From NCBI GenBank assembly GCA_907164885.2, contig OU015496.1:182797374-182861373 (forward strand): DNA of 64,000 bases. The letters are read 5' to 3'. The position numbers and the translations under genes are program-made. Below, one piece after another: positions 23,274-35,369 of the stretch (positions are counted from its first letter, which is position 1; the number at the start of each line of letters is the position of its first letter). The notes below the pieces were generated by a model. It did no database searches. It was not told where the DNA came from and saw nothing but the letters and a program-made list of their open reading frames with translations. Source of the stretch: Dolomedes plantarius (lineage: Eukaryota; Arthropoda; Arachnida; Araneae; Dolomedidae).

Positions 23274-25097
23274 CCCTTAACATTCACATTTTCCACAAAA
23301 TGCTATTCCTGTTAATTTCAATGTGTCGGGCTTGCCACGCTCTATAATTAATATAAAATAACTAGATAATTCATCCACTATCATTGGTCTGTAAGGAAAA
23401 TTAGAATTATTTGTGTTAGATGAACAAATTATATGATAATTTGTGGTATAACGTAAATTTAAAATAAAAATATATAATATATTTTATCTTATTTGTGGTT
23501 TTTCTTTAATCATTTATCTAAGAATGGTTGTTCAATTTGCTTTTGTATAATAAAAGTTGATCTCAACCAACTAGACAACTTAAATAGCTGTTTTACCAAC
23601 TAGAAGAAAAAAATGCTTTAAGCCCTCTTTTGAGATTAATTGAGGTAAAACAGTTATATTAGTAAAAAACTTAACAATTTACAGTAGTGGATGTATGATC
23701 TATGACTGGTTTCCATCCTTTGTCTTAAGCAGGTATTCTGATGTGTAACTCCTCTCCAATTAGGCTTCTCTTGCTTAAAAACGCAAGTAAAATGACACCC
23801 GAACGAGGGTACATCTAACGAAAGTTGTAACAGAGGATAGGTTCCCTTTCAACCAACAACCAGTGTTCTGAAATCAGTCGTAAGGTTGAAACACAAATTA
23901 AATAGGATTTAATGTAAAAATGCCTTTTTTCTTAACCAGAATATTTTAACAATATTTTAAAAAGCCTGTGTTAGAAACAGACCACACAACAGGGAAATTT
24001 GACGCATCACTAAATCTGTTTTCACAGAAGGACTGCATCATGATATCGTTTAACGTAACTGTTAACTGCAAGTCAATTGTCCATTTTTTCCCCCCTTGTA
24101 TGCTGATTTCGCAGTTTGTTCGTCGGCATGTAAGGAGGTGCTATTTATTCATCGGACGACAGCGACTACAGCTACTACCATTTTTGTTGACTGTTGAATT
24201 TTGTTATGTTCTCACGCTATGACTTGGTTAGGGGAACTGTATTTACCCTCCATCATTGTTTTCAATTTAAATAAAGTAGGAACCCAAAGATGAATGACAA
24301 ATACACTCAAACGAAAAAATAAATAAATAAACAAAAATCATAAAACATAACAAAACACAAATTTTTCTTTTAAATTTCCAAAACCGCAGATTATTAAAAA
24401 ATTGATCATTTCCTAGCTAAAACTAAACTTTGAGGTTTAGTGAATGTTTCAGACGAATTGGAAAAAAGGCAGTTTTACTGAACCTAATATTACGTGATTG
24501 TCGTGTTAAAAACATCCTAATCTATGGGCTAGGATTAGTAAGCAACGTAAACAAAATTTTATATTACCAATACAATTAAATTAGTTTTACTATAGTTAGA
24601 GCTTGTCTTAATATAAAAACATTATTTTAAGATAAAAAAATATTAATTTTCCTGTAGTTTGTTGATTATTGACTAAATAAAACTGTTGTAGGGGTCAGCA
24701 AAAACAGTTCTCCGAACTTTCAAAATTTCGAAAATGTGGGTAGCAAGATTTGTATCAGGAATCATGCTTTGTGTCACATCAGTGTATCAAAACTTGATAT
24801 GCTGGATACATTGGAACAATAACTCTTTTTGTGTCCGTTCTTCAGTCAAAATAAGAGGTATAGAGTTTTGCATATTAACTCTTATTAGTCAAAGAAATTA
24901 TAAGAGTTAATATGCTTTGAATGCGCCTGCCACGCAACGGAAGACACCGAAGATCATAAGCAAATAAAATACTGAGATGGAAAACGTACGGGGGAAACGA
25001 ATAGGGAGAAAAGGGTTAGAACAACGCTTAAACAAGGGTACACAAGGTTAAGATTAAGTAACATTGATGTACTAGGTTAAGTATATCATTTGTGTCG
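23272..25097. other. Unassigned AT-rich sequence
   Basis: No coding, RNA gene or transposon terminus recognised. The frame at 23968-24222 has no domain. Confidence 0.4.
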
Positions 25098-25871
<774 letters not shown>

Positions 25872-26255
25872 TTGAAAAAATATTCCTTTAATGCTGTTTG
25901 AAGTCGAAATACAGCGGTTCGACTTACCGTTCGTATATCTATATATCTTTATGATAAGTTATGTAATTCTGGTAATGTATACAATTAAAATTGTATACAT
26001 TAAATTTTGCTTTTTTTTTTCTTCTTGTATGAACTATTTGGTCACTTTCTACTTCCAAATACTCTTTCATACGTTTATTATAAGTTTTTTTTTTTTCAGA
26101 GACACTAGCGTATATATTTCTCGCACACAGACAGCTATCAAAATATAATTTATAGGTAACACGTAGTAGTGTCAAATAACTAAATTGAGAGTCCTAAATT
26201 ATCTGTTTCAGAGAGAGAGAAAAAAATAACATTCGTTTCAAATTTTATGACTGCA
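25872..26255 (+). repeat. Dispersed duplication D1, copy 1
   Basis: This shares collinear blocks with 28266-28626: CTGTTTGAAGTC and AATACAGCGGTTCG, AATTGTATACATTAAATTTT, CACTTCCAAATA, AAAATATAATTTATAGGTAA, and a terminal TTTCAGAGAG. Gaps separate the blocks. It is the same orientation, about 2.4 kb apart. There are no inverted termini. Confidence 0.75.
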
Positions 26256-28265
26256 AATCAACGTCGCTCCTTTGTATTACTTGAGATGGAAAAAACGTTA
26301 TTTATGAATTTTTCCATAAGGGGACAATACACTTGCAAAAAAAGCTAGGAAATTGAATAAGTTTTCATAATTTTTAACAAATTTACCAATGAAGCAAATT
26401 TAAGGAAAATTTCTGGAATGTTAATTCAAACATAACTTGTTAACAAAAATATCATATTGATATAAATTATTTAAATTAATTAGGAAATCTTAAATAAGTA
26501 GCATGTTGTTTTCCTATTTTCATAATTACCATGTGTCAATGCGAGCATGATAACTGATGTTAATTTTAATTTATTAACATGAAACACACTTTAATTTAAA
26601 GAAAACATTTGTCTTAATATATTAACGTAGAATCTTTTACCTTCCTTTTCAATATTTATAATTAACAATTAATTAGAAGAAATTTTTTGTACACAAATTT
26701 TCTCATAAAACATTTTGTAAAATTCTTATTACATAAGATAACTCCAAGCTTTTAGGCCATTTTATGAATAAAATTAACATTAGCGTGTGTAGAAAATTTC
26801 CAGTCTTTATCTCAAATAGTTTTTGAAATATCATTCGCGCAAAGTCAGAAAATAATATTTTGAGATAAATGCATTTAAAGTTAAAATTTTGTATAAAAAT
26901 CACTGTTTGGATGTTGACAATTATTTTAATATCTTATGATGTAATTGTCTTGTCACAAAAAGAGTGGTAGCAAATTGTTCAGAATAACTCCCCTTAACTT
27001 TCACTTTACACGATTTGAAATCCAGCTAACTTTTTATATAAATCTTAGTTTACCAAACGGAATTTACGACATACGGCAATTGGAATTTCACATTTATACC
27101 ATTTGTGTGGGTTTTTATTTAGTTTATCAGTTTTCTTTTTATTATTCAAAAGCCATTTGTATAACTCGTCTTATTAGATTTTTTCTCCCAAATTTCTGAT
27201 TTTGTCTGTTAAGAACACTACTTCAAAAGAAACTTATGACGAAAATATTCTAACTTTTAAGAATTATACTGTCAAACAATAATTTAAATCCACAAATAAA
27301 ATCTCAAAGTTGAAAAATATCTTCCGAATTTTTTAATGCATTTTTTTTTCAATGGAAAAAATGTTCTTTTCAGATGTTATAATAGTTCCTAATTAACTCC
27401 AGAAAACGAACTTTTAACATAAAATTCTTCAAATCTTCTTCAGAAACTTTCAATAAAAATAACAACGTTCAAACAGTTGTGAGAGGACAATTGTTTCGAC
27501 GACATCAACTTTTGTTTTAAGAAAAATACCGGGATAACAAACTTGCAATTTTAAAAATCCTATTCGTACACCATTCGAACCGAAAGTTTTCAACGTCTTT
27601 TTCCAAATGAAAATTTTTCTTCGCTTTCACTTCGGGATTATTTATTCTCTTTCCAGAAAGCGGAAATCTGCAACAAACTTTAAGTTCAGAACTTGTTAAG
27701 TTTCTATCCTCTCTAAAGTCTTGGTGCATTTACTTTTAAAAATACTTGAACTCTCTTGTTATTCTTTTATCTAGTTTTTAAAACTTGCAGAATTTAGGAG
27801 ATCGAAAAGTTAATGTCTTGATTTGTTTTAAATAATAATTATATCTGTATGTATAACAATGATATTTAAAGGAAACAAAAAAAGTAGGGATTTAGTAAAA
27901 TTTATGCTTATTCGTATTTATTCAGACGACAACATGAAATCTACTCAAAATAGAGAATATGAATGGGAAAAAAGTGAAAATTTTTACGGAAATAAATTTC
28001 TTTAAATATCATAATAAATTAATTTTTTTATATTTATTGTAGTATTGAAGAAGTGATGTTTACGTAATTATTAATCATAAGTTTCTGCAAGTCATAATTT
28101 TCCTTAATCTGGAAATATGTGATTTTTAAAATATGAAATATGTTTATGAGTTCAACGAAATAATTCGTTTTTGAGGTTGTATTTTTCTGCTTTATTATCT
28201 TTTCCTTTTGTAATAGTGAAAAGCAGTGAATTTGTTTGATAGTAAAGGAAATTCGATACCGATTT
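26256..28265. other. Unassigned AT-rich sequence
   Basis: No gene or repeat recognised in about 2 kb. The short frames (26703-26903, 26945-27199, 27517-27729) lack any domain. Confidence 0.4.
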
Positions 28266-28626
28266 TTGAAGAAACATTTCTTTAATACTGTTTGAAGTCT
28301 AAATACAGCGGTTCGGTTTATTGTTCGTATATCTGTTATTCTGGGAGCTAATAAAGTTTAAATTGTATACATTAAATTTTACATGTTATGTTCTTTTCAT
28401 AGTGTAAACAATCAAGTTTGGTGACTTTGCACTTCCAAATATTCTTTCGTGCGTTTATTAAATGGTTGTTATGTATATATGCACGCAGAGAATGAACAAA
28501 ATATAATTTATAGGTAACACACACGTAGTACTATCAGATAACTAAACTGAGAGTTCTAAACCCTCCGTTTCAGAGAGTAAAAAAGGAAGGGGAAAAAAAA
28601 ACATTGTTTCAATTTTATGGATTGAT
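28266..28626 (+). repeat. Dispersed duplication D1, copy 2
   Basis: Diverged direct copy of 25872-26255, slightly shorter. Confidence 0.75.
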
Positions 28627-30803
28627 TTTCTCCAGTTAACAATTTTGATAAAATTCAGGTACTAAAATATATGACTAAAACTATGCGTTTTATAACTTCT
28701 TTTCCAATTTATTGGAACTTTCGGCTTTCTACTTTCGAGGGTTTAACTTTCGTGGATTTAACTATTCGCCAGATTGCCAGTAATAATTTAGTACGAACTT
28801 TTTTCCACTATACTGCTACACTAAATCCTTTCAATAAAGAACAGAATTGTATTGTACAGAACCGAACAGTACAGAACTTTGTCTTTTAAAATTTTTTATA
28901 TAATTTTAATGTTGCTTTGTATAAACGTATTGCTACACATACTATACTTGTACTGTATTGCCTGCATGCAGTGTATATGTTGATCCACATTTTTAGACAC
29001 ATAGATATAAAACTGACGTTTTATATCTATCTGTTGCAGTATGCAGCAAATTAATTTATTTTTCCCTTAAGTATTGTCAATAGTTTTAGTGAGTTTATAT
29101 GGGGGAAAGGGGTAGAAATATACGCAGATTTATAATTTCTATGAGGGGGTGATGTCCCCTTTATTCCGGCTAATGTGGATGTCACATGATAAGTCAGGTA
29201 CTCCAAGTTTCAGAAGGCAAAGGAAAAAAGCTTCAACTTAAGTATTTAGATTAACTTAAAATACTTTAAATATTTTTCCTTTATTTAAACTGAAGACTGA
29301 TTAGTTTTCTTATCTCATTCTCAAAACTATGTGCGAGAGTAAATTTACTGTAAAGATTTTGCTCTGTCACAGTTTCTAAGATTTTTTGCACTTTCCAAGA
29401 ACAGCACGTCTTGGGTCTCCAACGAAAGATTTCCTGTTAGCTAGACAGGCACTTTCTGTAGCATAATCAACCATGCTTATGATCTTCCCGTTCAACCGCC
29501 CGTATTATAAACTTAAGAATCCAAAATAACTTACAAATATAAATTTGCAAAGATTTGGATTAAATTTTTTAAAAATTTTTTCACCATCATATTTTCATAA
29601 TTACTATTTTTGAATCAAACATTAAAAATCTATTCTTTTGAATCAAACATTAAAAAATTATTTAGGAGAAAGTAACGTATTATCTTGCTCACAGATTGAT
29701 AATAGAAACGAGCTTATCATGGCATGCACCGTTGTAAAAAAATCTGTAATATTGATTTGATAATGTCTTTGATAATTATTCTTATATTTGATTATTACAG
29801 CTTAATGGGGTTAGTATAAGTCGTTTTCTTATGAAATATTCATATCGTAGTGACATTGCCAGCTAGTTATAAAACTGCTAGGTATATTTAATGAATTTTT
29901 AATCCATTTAATTCTAATGATAACGACTCAGAACAGAAGTCTCTGTAGCCTGTAAAATCATTGACTATAAACACTCAGCTTAAAAGGCCCCGCGTTTTTC
30001 AAAACTTTTTACGTATTAAAAAACAATTCAAGCCGTAGAACATGAGGAAAAAAATGGAAAGTGTTGCAACAAGATGATTCAGTTTTAGCTCTGATCGAGG
30101 AGATTAGGATCTCTTAAGTAAGACTGTACACTGTACAGCCTTAAAATTTCTGCATTGGTATGTGTGGTCAAACGTAAATGTAAGAATAAAAATCTAGACT
30201 TGAGATATAGTAAATCCGGAAAGGAATTCTAAACTCAAAATTTTTAATGAATTATTATGAATATATTAAAGGACTACTTTCATCTTTACATTACAGTTTG
30301 ACATTCATATACTGTTAATTTTAAATACAATAGCATGTCCAAGGACTGTGTTACCTCTCCATAAAATTCGAAAGAAAAAGCATGTATTTTGCAATTTCAC
30401 TTAAAAAGGAGACAAAGAAAACTAAGAATCACAACATTTTAAAATCCTCTTTAAACATCTTTAAATGGTTCATTTAAAGGAATTACAATGATAAAGCCTG
30501 CCTGTTAACGAAGAACTTTTAGGGAGGGAAGAGTAATTAAAAATGTTATGATAAATATTTCATTTATTTATTTCAATTTTCTACCGTCTTCGGAAGAATG
30601 GGCTTGAGAGATTGCTTGAGAGGTCACAGCCTCTCAGAGCGGCACTCGTTCCGAATTTTCTTCTGTGGAATACTAACAGCGTAAGTGTGTTATAAACCTC
30701 AATACGACTACTATTTACTAAGATTAATATCATATCCTTCACAGAATTTTTTTTTTCTGTGTGTTTATTATACACTTTCCACCTTCTTCGATGTGTGTTA
30801 CAG
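28627..30803. other. Unassigned AT-rich sequence
   Basis: No coding region supported. A small hairpin-forming repeat (TTTATATCTAT/ATAGATATAAA) is near 29000-29030. Confidence 0.4.
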
Positions 30804-31209
30804 CGTTCTCTCCACACGGTATGCCCTTCTTTCCCCAGACCACCCTCTCAGCCACCGACTGCGATGCCACGCAGATAAATGTATCTCTTCGAGCATCCCC
30901 ATCCCGGGTATTCATTCCTATCTGCAGGCTACCACGCTGCCTCCATAAACCAATACCCATTAAGGTCCGTCCACACCCAAAACCGACCTATCGGTCGCAC
31001 GCAAACATGGAAGCCGATACCTGGCTCTTAACATCGCCTCTCCAGCAGGCGCACACCTCCTCGAGTGAAGCGGCCGTTTCCGCTCCCTTCTCGCTTCGAG
31101 TGCTATTCTTTCGGGACATGCCCAGCACTCGAAAGTGTTGTTTGATGGCTGGTAAGGGAGGCCCGAAAAACAAACAGATAGGGACCGTGGAAGGTCGAGT
31201 GCTTGCCAG
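30804..31209 (+). CDS. Candidate host exon (weak)
   Basis: The 406-bp interval stays open in one frame within a longer open frame at 30761-31213. It is preceded by a pyrimidine-rich stretch ending TTACAG (to 30803) and followed by a strong donor, CAG then GTAAGG (31210-31215). It is distinctly GC-richer than the neighbouring kilobases and carries no transposon signature. The predicted peptide includes the segment NMEADTWLLTSPLQQAHTSS and then MAGKGGPKNKQIGTVEG before the donor. I recognise no family, and it contains no obvious domain, signal peptide or membrane segment. If the acceptor is false, an ATG at 31007 in a fair context (AAACATGG) would make it a first exon of 67 codons. Chance remains a serious alternative. 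Confidence 0.22.
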
Positions 31210-31215
31210 GTAAGG

Positions 31216-31984
31216 AGAAGGTGCGTTCTCGTTTATATGCCCGCTGATTGTTTTGCGACACCACGCCGATTCGTAGTAGAAGCTTTTTTCCCAGCTAGTG
31301 GATCTCGGGGGATGCGAGTTCTGCGGCGGGATATGGATGTCAATGGGTAAAAAGAAGGGTAAATTGTGTGTTGAAGTTTAGTTTTAGCCGAGAGCTCAAA
31401 GGTTAACAAAGAGTGCTTTCAGACCCAGCCGCATCAGTTCTGGATAGAGGCTTATTGATGATCGAACAGGAAACATTAAAAGTTAAACTCAACAGATGGG
31501 CAGTTCCGTATAATATAAAAAAATTTCATCCGAAAAATATATTCAGACTAAAATATTTTAATTAAAAAATGATGTACACAGCATCCTCGTTACAGAGTTA
31601 CTTGAAACTATGAATCCAACACCACTGTTCCATATTTACATATATAATAGCCGTTGTCTCTGTATAACACTTCCGGGCTGTACTCATCTTTCAATTGACG
31701 CCCTCAGTAAACAAACAGCCGGTTAGGCTTAATTTCAATTTGAGATGTGGATCAGAATTTTTTCTTACCTAAAAACTAATATCTTCTCTTTCAAATCACG
31801 TTTGTTCAGCCTATTTTTCTATAAAACATTCAGAACTAAAAAAAATTGGATGTTTTTAGCTGTATATTTAACAGTTTTTAAAAATCTGTTTACTTTTGCG
31901 ATGAATTCTGAAAGTAAACAAACTTGAATGTGAATGAATCAAGTAGCTCAAGTATTCATATCGCGTAGTGAGCTGTAAAAAACT
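31216..31984. other. Unassigned sequence
   Basis: The first ~120 bp are still GC-richer; the rest is AT-rich. Nothing recognisable. Confidence 0.35.
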
Positions 31985-32352
31985 GGATGGCAGTCTACTA
32001 CTCCAATCGCATGAAAAACTAAATAAATAAAAAATAATGAAAGGGTTTGCTTTTACAAGGTGTGGATTAAATGCAATATTGTTAGATAATTCGGGATATT
32101 TTTTAACTTTCATATACTTTTTCCATTATGACGTCATTATTAGTATTATGACGTCAAAATGACGGGTTGGATGGCAGTCTACTACTCCAATCGCATGAAA
32201 AACTAAATAAATAAAAAATATTGAAAGGGTTTGCTTTTAAAAGGTGTGGATAAAATGCAATATTGTTAGATAATTCGGGATATTTTTTAACTTTCAAATA
32301 CTTTTTCCATTATGACGTCATTATTAGTATTATGACGTCAAAATGACGGGTT
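31985..32352 (+). repeat. 184-bp tandem duplication with four CRE palindromes
   Basis: Two head-to-tail units (31985-32168 and 32169-32352) differ at only a handful of positions. Each unit ends with two perfect TGACGTCA palindromes, 20 bp apart (32129, 32149, 32313, 32333). TGACGTCA is the consensus cyclic-AMP response element bound by CREB/ATF bZIP proteins. Confidence 0.92.
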
Positions 32353-32579
32353 ACCTTCTAGTAATTAAGAAACGTATTTGACGACTCGACTGAAAAAGCT
32401 CTTCGAACCGAATTTGATGAAATAGGGGGAAGGGGACCATGTGGAGTATATGAAGAAGGGGGGGGGGCACGAAACATAGGAAATGAAACAAAAAGAACAT
32501 TTTTTATGATATACGTTTTTATATACGAATGTTTATTATTAAATACTTAGTTAAGGGAAAGTCACTTGAGATAACTCTT

Positions 32580-32670
32580 CCTCAAAAAGCCGAGCAGTTC
32601 CGTTTGTAGGATACCGGACTCCGGATTTGGAGACACGATTTCGATACTCGCCCCTGATTAAGGTCGTTAC
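32580..32670 (+). other. tRNA-like remnant
   Basis: CCGAGCAGTTCCGTTTGTAG resembles a D-arm, followed by GGACTCCGGATTTGGAG as an anticodon-arm-like stem and a B-box-like CGATTTCGATACTCG. This is likely a tRNA-derived SINE head. Confidence 0.35.
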
Positions 32671-33420
32671 AACTTATTGTATGTCTGTATCAATGCGTAT
32701 AAGCACATATATGCATAAAGACAGGTAAAAAAAAAATTTTTTTTTTAATTGAAAAAAAAAATTTAAAAATAGAGGAAATAAAAAGACCTAAGATAATAAA
32801 AACAAAATTCGTGTAAGAAGCCCGCTGAATTACTCTGAACAAGAGGTGTAGCCATAGTTAAGAGATTCAATCGTAAGCGATGCAGCCGGGAGTATAATTG
32901 CAGACAATCTTACCTAAAATAACTACATTATATTCATTGCGATTCCTTTTGGAATATAACATTTAAAATACTTTGAGAAATATTAAATGTTTTTTTTTGC
33001 TATTATATTTAATATTCTATTAATATTTATTTAATTGTTGCATATAACATATTTGAATGAAATAATTGATAGCTTAAAATTACGTATTGCACCTTATTTT
33101 ATTACTTAATGTAATAATAATCGTGGGGAGTTAGAATATAGTGTACAGAATTAAATGCATATAGAAACAATTTAACTCATTACTAATCACGTTTGTGCTA
33201 CAAAAATTAACATAAATTTTATAAGAATGACAGCAGTATTAATCAGTCAATCTCAAACTACTAATGATGGTGCTGATAAAACTGTTATGAAAGTTATCAC
33301 TACGAACTCCTGTAATGTGTGGGCTTAAGGCGCGAGGCTCTAGTGCGTGTAACCCTATTATGTATATACTTTTACTACGTAATACATTTGCTCGTATACG
33401 CTGATTAACAATATTGTTTT
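32671..33420. other. Unassigned AT-rich sequence
   Basis: Homopolymer A/T runs; no gene recognised. Confidence 0.4.
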
Positions 33421-33422
33421 TC

Positions 33423-33489
33423 GTCCACTGGCTAAGCGGTTAAGGCATCAGCCTGCCACGGAGGCGCGGGTTCGATTCCCTCATAAGAC
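33423..33489 (+). other. tRNA-derived sequence with perfect A and B boxes
   Basis: A-box TGGCTAAGCGGT (33429-33440) and B-box GGTTCGATTCC (33469-33479) are both intact, 29 bp apart. The acceptor stem does not close and no loop has a clear U33 plus anticodon, so this reads as a SINE head or tRNA pseudogene rather than a working tRNA. Confidence 0.6.
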
Positions 33490-33492
33490 TTA

Positions 33493-33724
33493 GGCCGTCT
33501 GCACACGGAGCAACTCAAAAGAAACCGATAACTGACTCGAATCACAAACCAGACCGTGATGAGTCGTAACCTATGTAATTGAATGGAGCCACGCACACGG
33601 CGCAACTGGTTACAAACCCGGTGCGTGGCTCCATTCAATTACATAGGTTACGACTCATCACGGTCTGGTTTGTGATTCGAGTCAGTTATCAGTTTCTTTT
33701 GAGTTGCCCCGTGTGCAGACGGCC
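33493..33724. mobile_element. Near-perfect foldback MITE, Harbinger-like
   Basis: Arms of about 107 bp (33493-33600 and 33617-33724) are inverted copies with only about four differences, around a short loop. The ends are GGCCGTCTGCACACGG. TTA precedes the left end, as in PIF/Harbinger elements, but TGG follows the right end. The pair of short frames on opposite strands encodes the same peptide because of the symmetry and is not a gene. Confidence 0.88.
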
Positions 33725-33934
33725 TGGGGAACTCGTCAGTCTACCTCCTGTAAAAAGAGTCTCGTCTAGAAATGGAAACTGCAATCCACCCTCCATGACC
33801 AGTGTCATCGCTTGTAAATAAAATTTATCTTTTTTTTGTTTCTGTTTCTATTTCATGCCTTGTCTTCATATGTACACTGGACTGGGATCTGAGATAGTCC
33901 ACAGCCCCAGGGGCCTCAGAAGCGACATCAACAA

Positions 33935-34110
33935 CAATACTGTTTGATATATGAAATATTGAAATATGAAAATCGTTGTTGAAGTCTTGAAATTTAACTA
34001 TTTCAAAATTATAATTAAAACTTTTATAATACAAATCAAATATTAATTCTTTATCATCTATTATACCAATATTTAAATCTAAGAAACTTACCTTAAAAAT
34101 TTGGTTCGAA
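33935..34110 (-). pseudogene. Retroelement RT fragment, second copy
   Basis: The minus strand encodes NQIFKVSFLDLNIGIIDDK, then ELIFDLYYKSFNYNFEIVKF. It aligns with VNFLDINLK and KFTFDLYGKRSKYDFKIV of the element at 5584-6545: same order, same spacing. Only about 55 residues remain. The YIDD motif lies upstream of this block in the family and is absent here. Confidence 0.6.
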
Positions 34111-34155
34111 GAGCTTTTTCAGTCAGATAGTCCAATAAGTTTCTTAATTATGTAG

Positions 34156-34475
34156 ATCAGCGGCCTTGGATTTACCAGTTTTAAATAACTCTGTCACGAT
34201 GATGCTGTTTACGTCATTTGCTAATGAAAATGTTTTATTTTGAACTTTTCAGAGGAAAAATGTTTATATTATATGGAACCACTTGTTTGTTGAGTTTAAC
34301 TTCAGATGCTTCATGCTTATGACTTGTTTCGGCCTCTCTCCTCACTGGTTTCACAAAAATACTCATCTCCTCGTTTGAGGCTAAACATTTGGTTTACATA
34401 CATATTCTTGAGACAACTATCCGTCTCTTTACTGTTGTAGAGCATCTATCTACCTATCTATCTACACATCTTTCT
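34156..34475. other. Unassigned sequence, TATC repeat at end
   Basis: Nothing recognisable until a degenerate TATC microsatellite at 34446-34475. Confidence 0.4.
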
Positions 34476-34483
34476 GTCTATAT

Positions 34484-35361
34484 CAGAGGTTCTCAACCTG
34501 GGGGGCGTAGAAGAATTTCAAGGGAGGCGTGAGTTTTTTCCCAAGATTAAACGACCTACTCGGTGATAAAAAAAAAATCTCCCATTGAAACAGATAAATG
34601 AATTGAAGGACCTTATATCAGCACATTTGGTAGCATTGCAAAATGAAATTGCAGACAATTTTCCAGATATTGGTTCAGAGAATTGGGAGTTTAAGTTGAC
34701 AAGAGATCCTTTTAAAATCGACTTGGATGTACTTCCTGATCATATTCAGGAACAGGCAATCGACTTACAATGCGATTCTCAAACAAACACGGAATTAAAA
34801 AACATGGATGTTGAAAATTTTTTGGTGTGCTATTTTCCTGCTTACCCAGAAGTTGCTTTGGAAGCTTTAAGGTTGTTAGGGCAGTTTTCATCCACATATC
34901 TCCGTGAATCTGGATTTTCAGCATTAGCATATATAAAGTCAAAATATAAAGCAAAGCTGGACGTTAAAAATGACCTGAGGTGTGCTTTGTCACAGTTACA
35001 ACTTAATATTCAAAAACTTGTCAAGGACAAACAGTGCCAGCTCTCTCATTAATGTTGTGGAAGTGACTGGTATTACATGCCAACCTCACCTAGATCCTTG
35101 ATTACCTCAAACATATTTGATCTGTATTTAATTCTTTGATTTCATTTGTTCTAATAATAATATGTTCCAAATTAGATATGTGTAGTAATATTAAATTTTG
35201 CGTATGGAATTATCTATTCTATATTTTCATTTAATAACCAGCTTCAGTTTCAAATTCCGATTGTACTACTTGTATTGACCACATATAGTGGTAGTGGGAA
35301 GACGTGACATCACATCAGTGTTCAAAGGGGGGCACAGATCCTGAAAGGTTGAGAACTCCTG
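34484..35361 (+). mobile_element. hAT element, truncated, with exact 8-bp TSD
   Basis: The left end is CAGAGGTTCTCAACCTGGGG and the right end is the complement of CAGGAGTTCTCAACCTTTCA. GTCTATAT is present exactly at 34476-34483 and 35362-35369. Length is 878 bp, against 2.5-4 kb for full hAT elements. It retains the 3' part of the transposase gene and both termini, so it is an internal deletion derivative. Confidence 0.93.
34585..35052 (+). pseudogene. hAT transposase C-terminal (dimerisation) domain
   Basis: An open frame of 155 codons encodes the end of a hAT transposase related to the ZBED5/Charlie-type proteins. An amphipathic segment with NFPDIGSENWEFKLTRDPF is followed by FLVCYFPAYPEVALEALRLL and then the conserved FSSTYLRESGFSALAYIKSK. 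The latter is the hATC dimerisation core (usual form: TYLCExGFSxLxxIKTKYRN). It ends with DLRCALSQLQLNIQKLVKDK. The BED zinc finger and the N-terminal catalytic part are deleted. The surviving frame has no stops, suggesting either recent deletion or chance preservation. The first Met is not necessarily a start. Confidence 0.88.
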
Positions 35362-35369
35362 GTCTATAT

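Larger units (their letters stand above)
32354..34155. repeat. Inverted repeat pair bracketing 1.8 kb
   Basis: Position 32354-32412 and the complement of 34095-34155 share TAATTAAGAAAC, then after a diverged patch GACTGAAAAAGCTCTTCGAACC followed by AAATTT or GAATTT. Copies face inward. The right copy lies at the upstream edge of the retroelement fragment at 33935-34110, so the pair may be retroelement sequence in inverted array rather than transposon termini. Confidence 0.6.

Noticed and set aside
33423..33489. Functional tRNA gene
   Set aside because: A and B boxes are intact, but acceptor and anticodon stems do not pair and no U33/anticodon is evident.
33432..33821. Two frames with a shared peptide
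   Set aside because: The shared peptide is a product of the foldback symmetry of the MITE.
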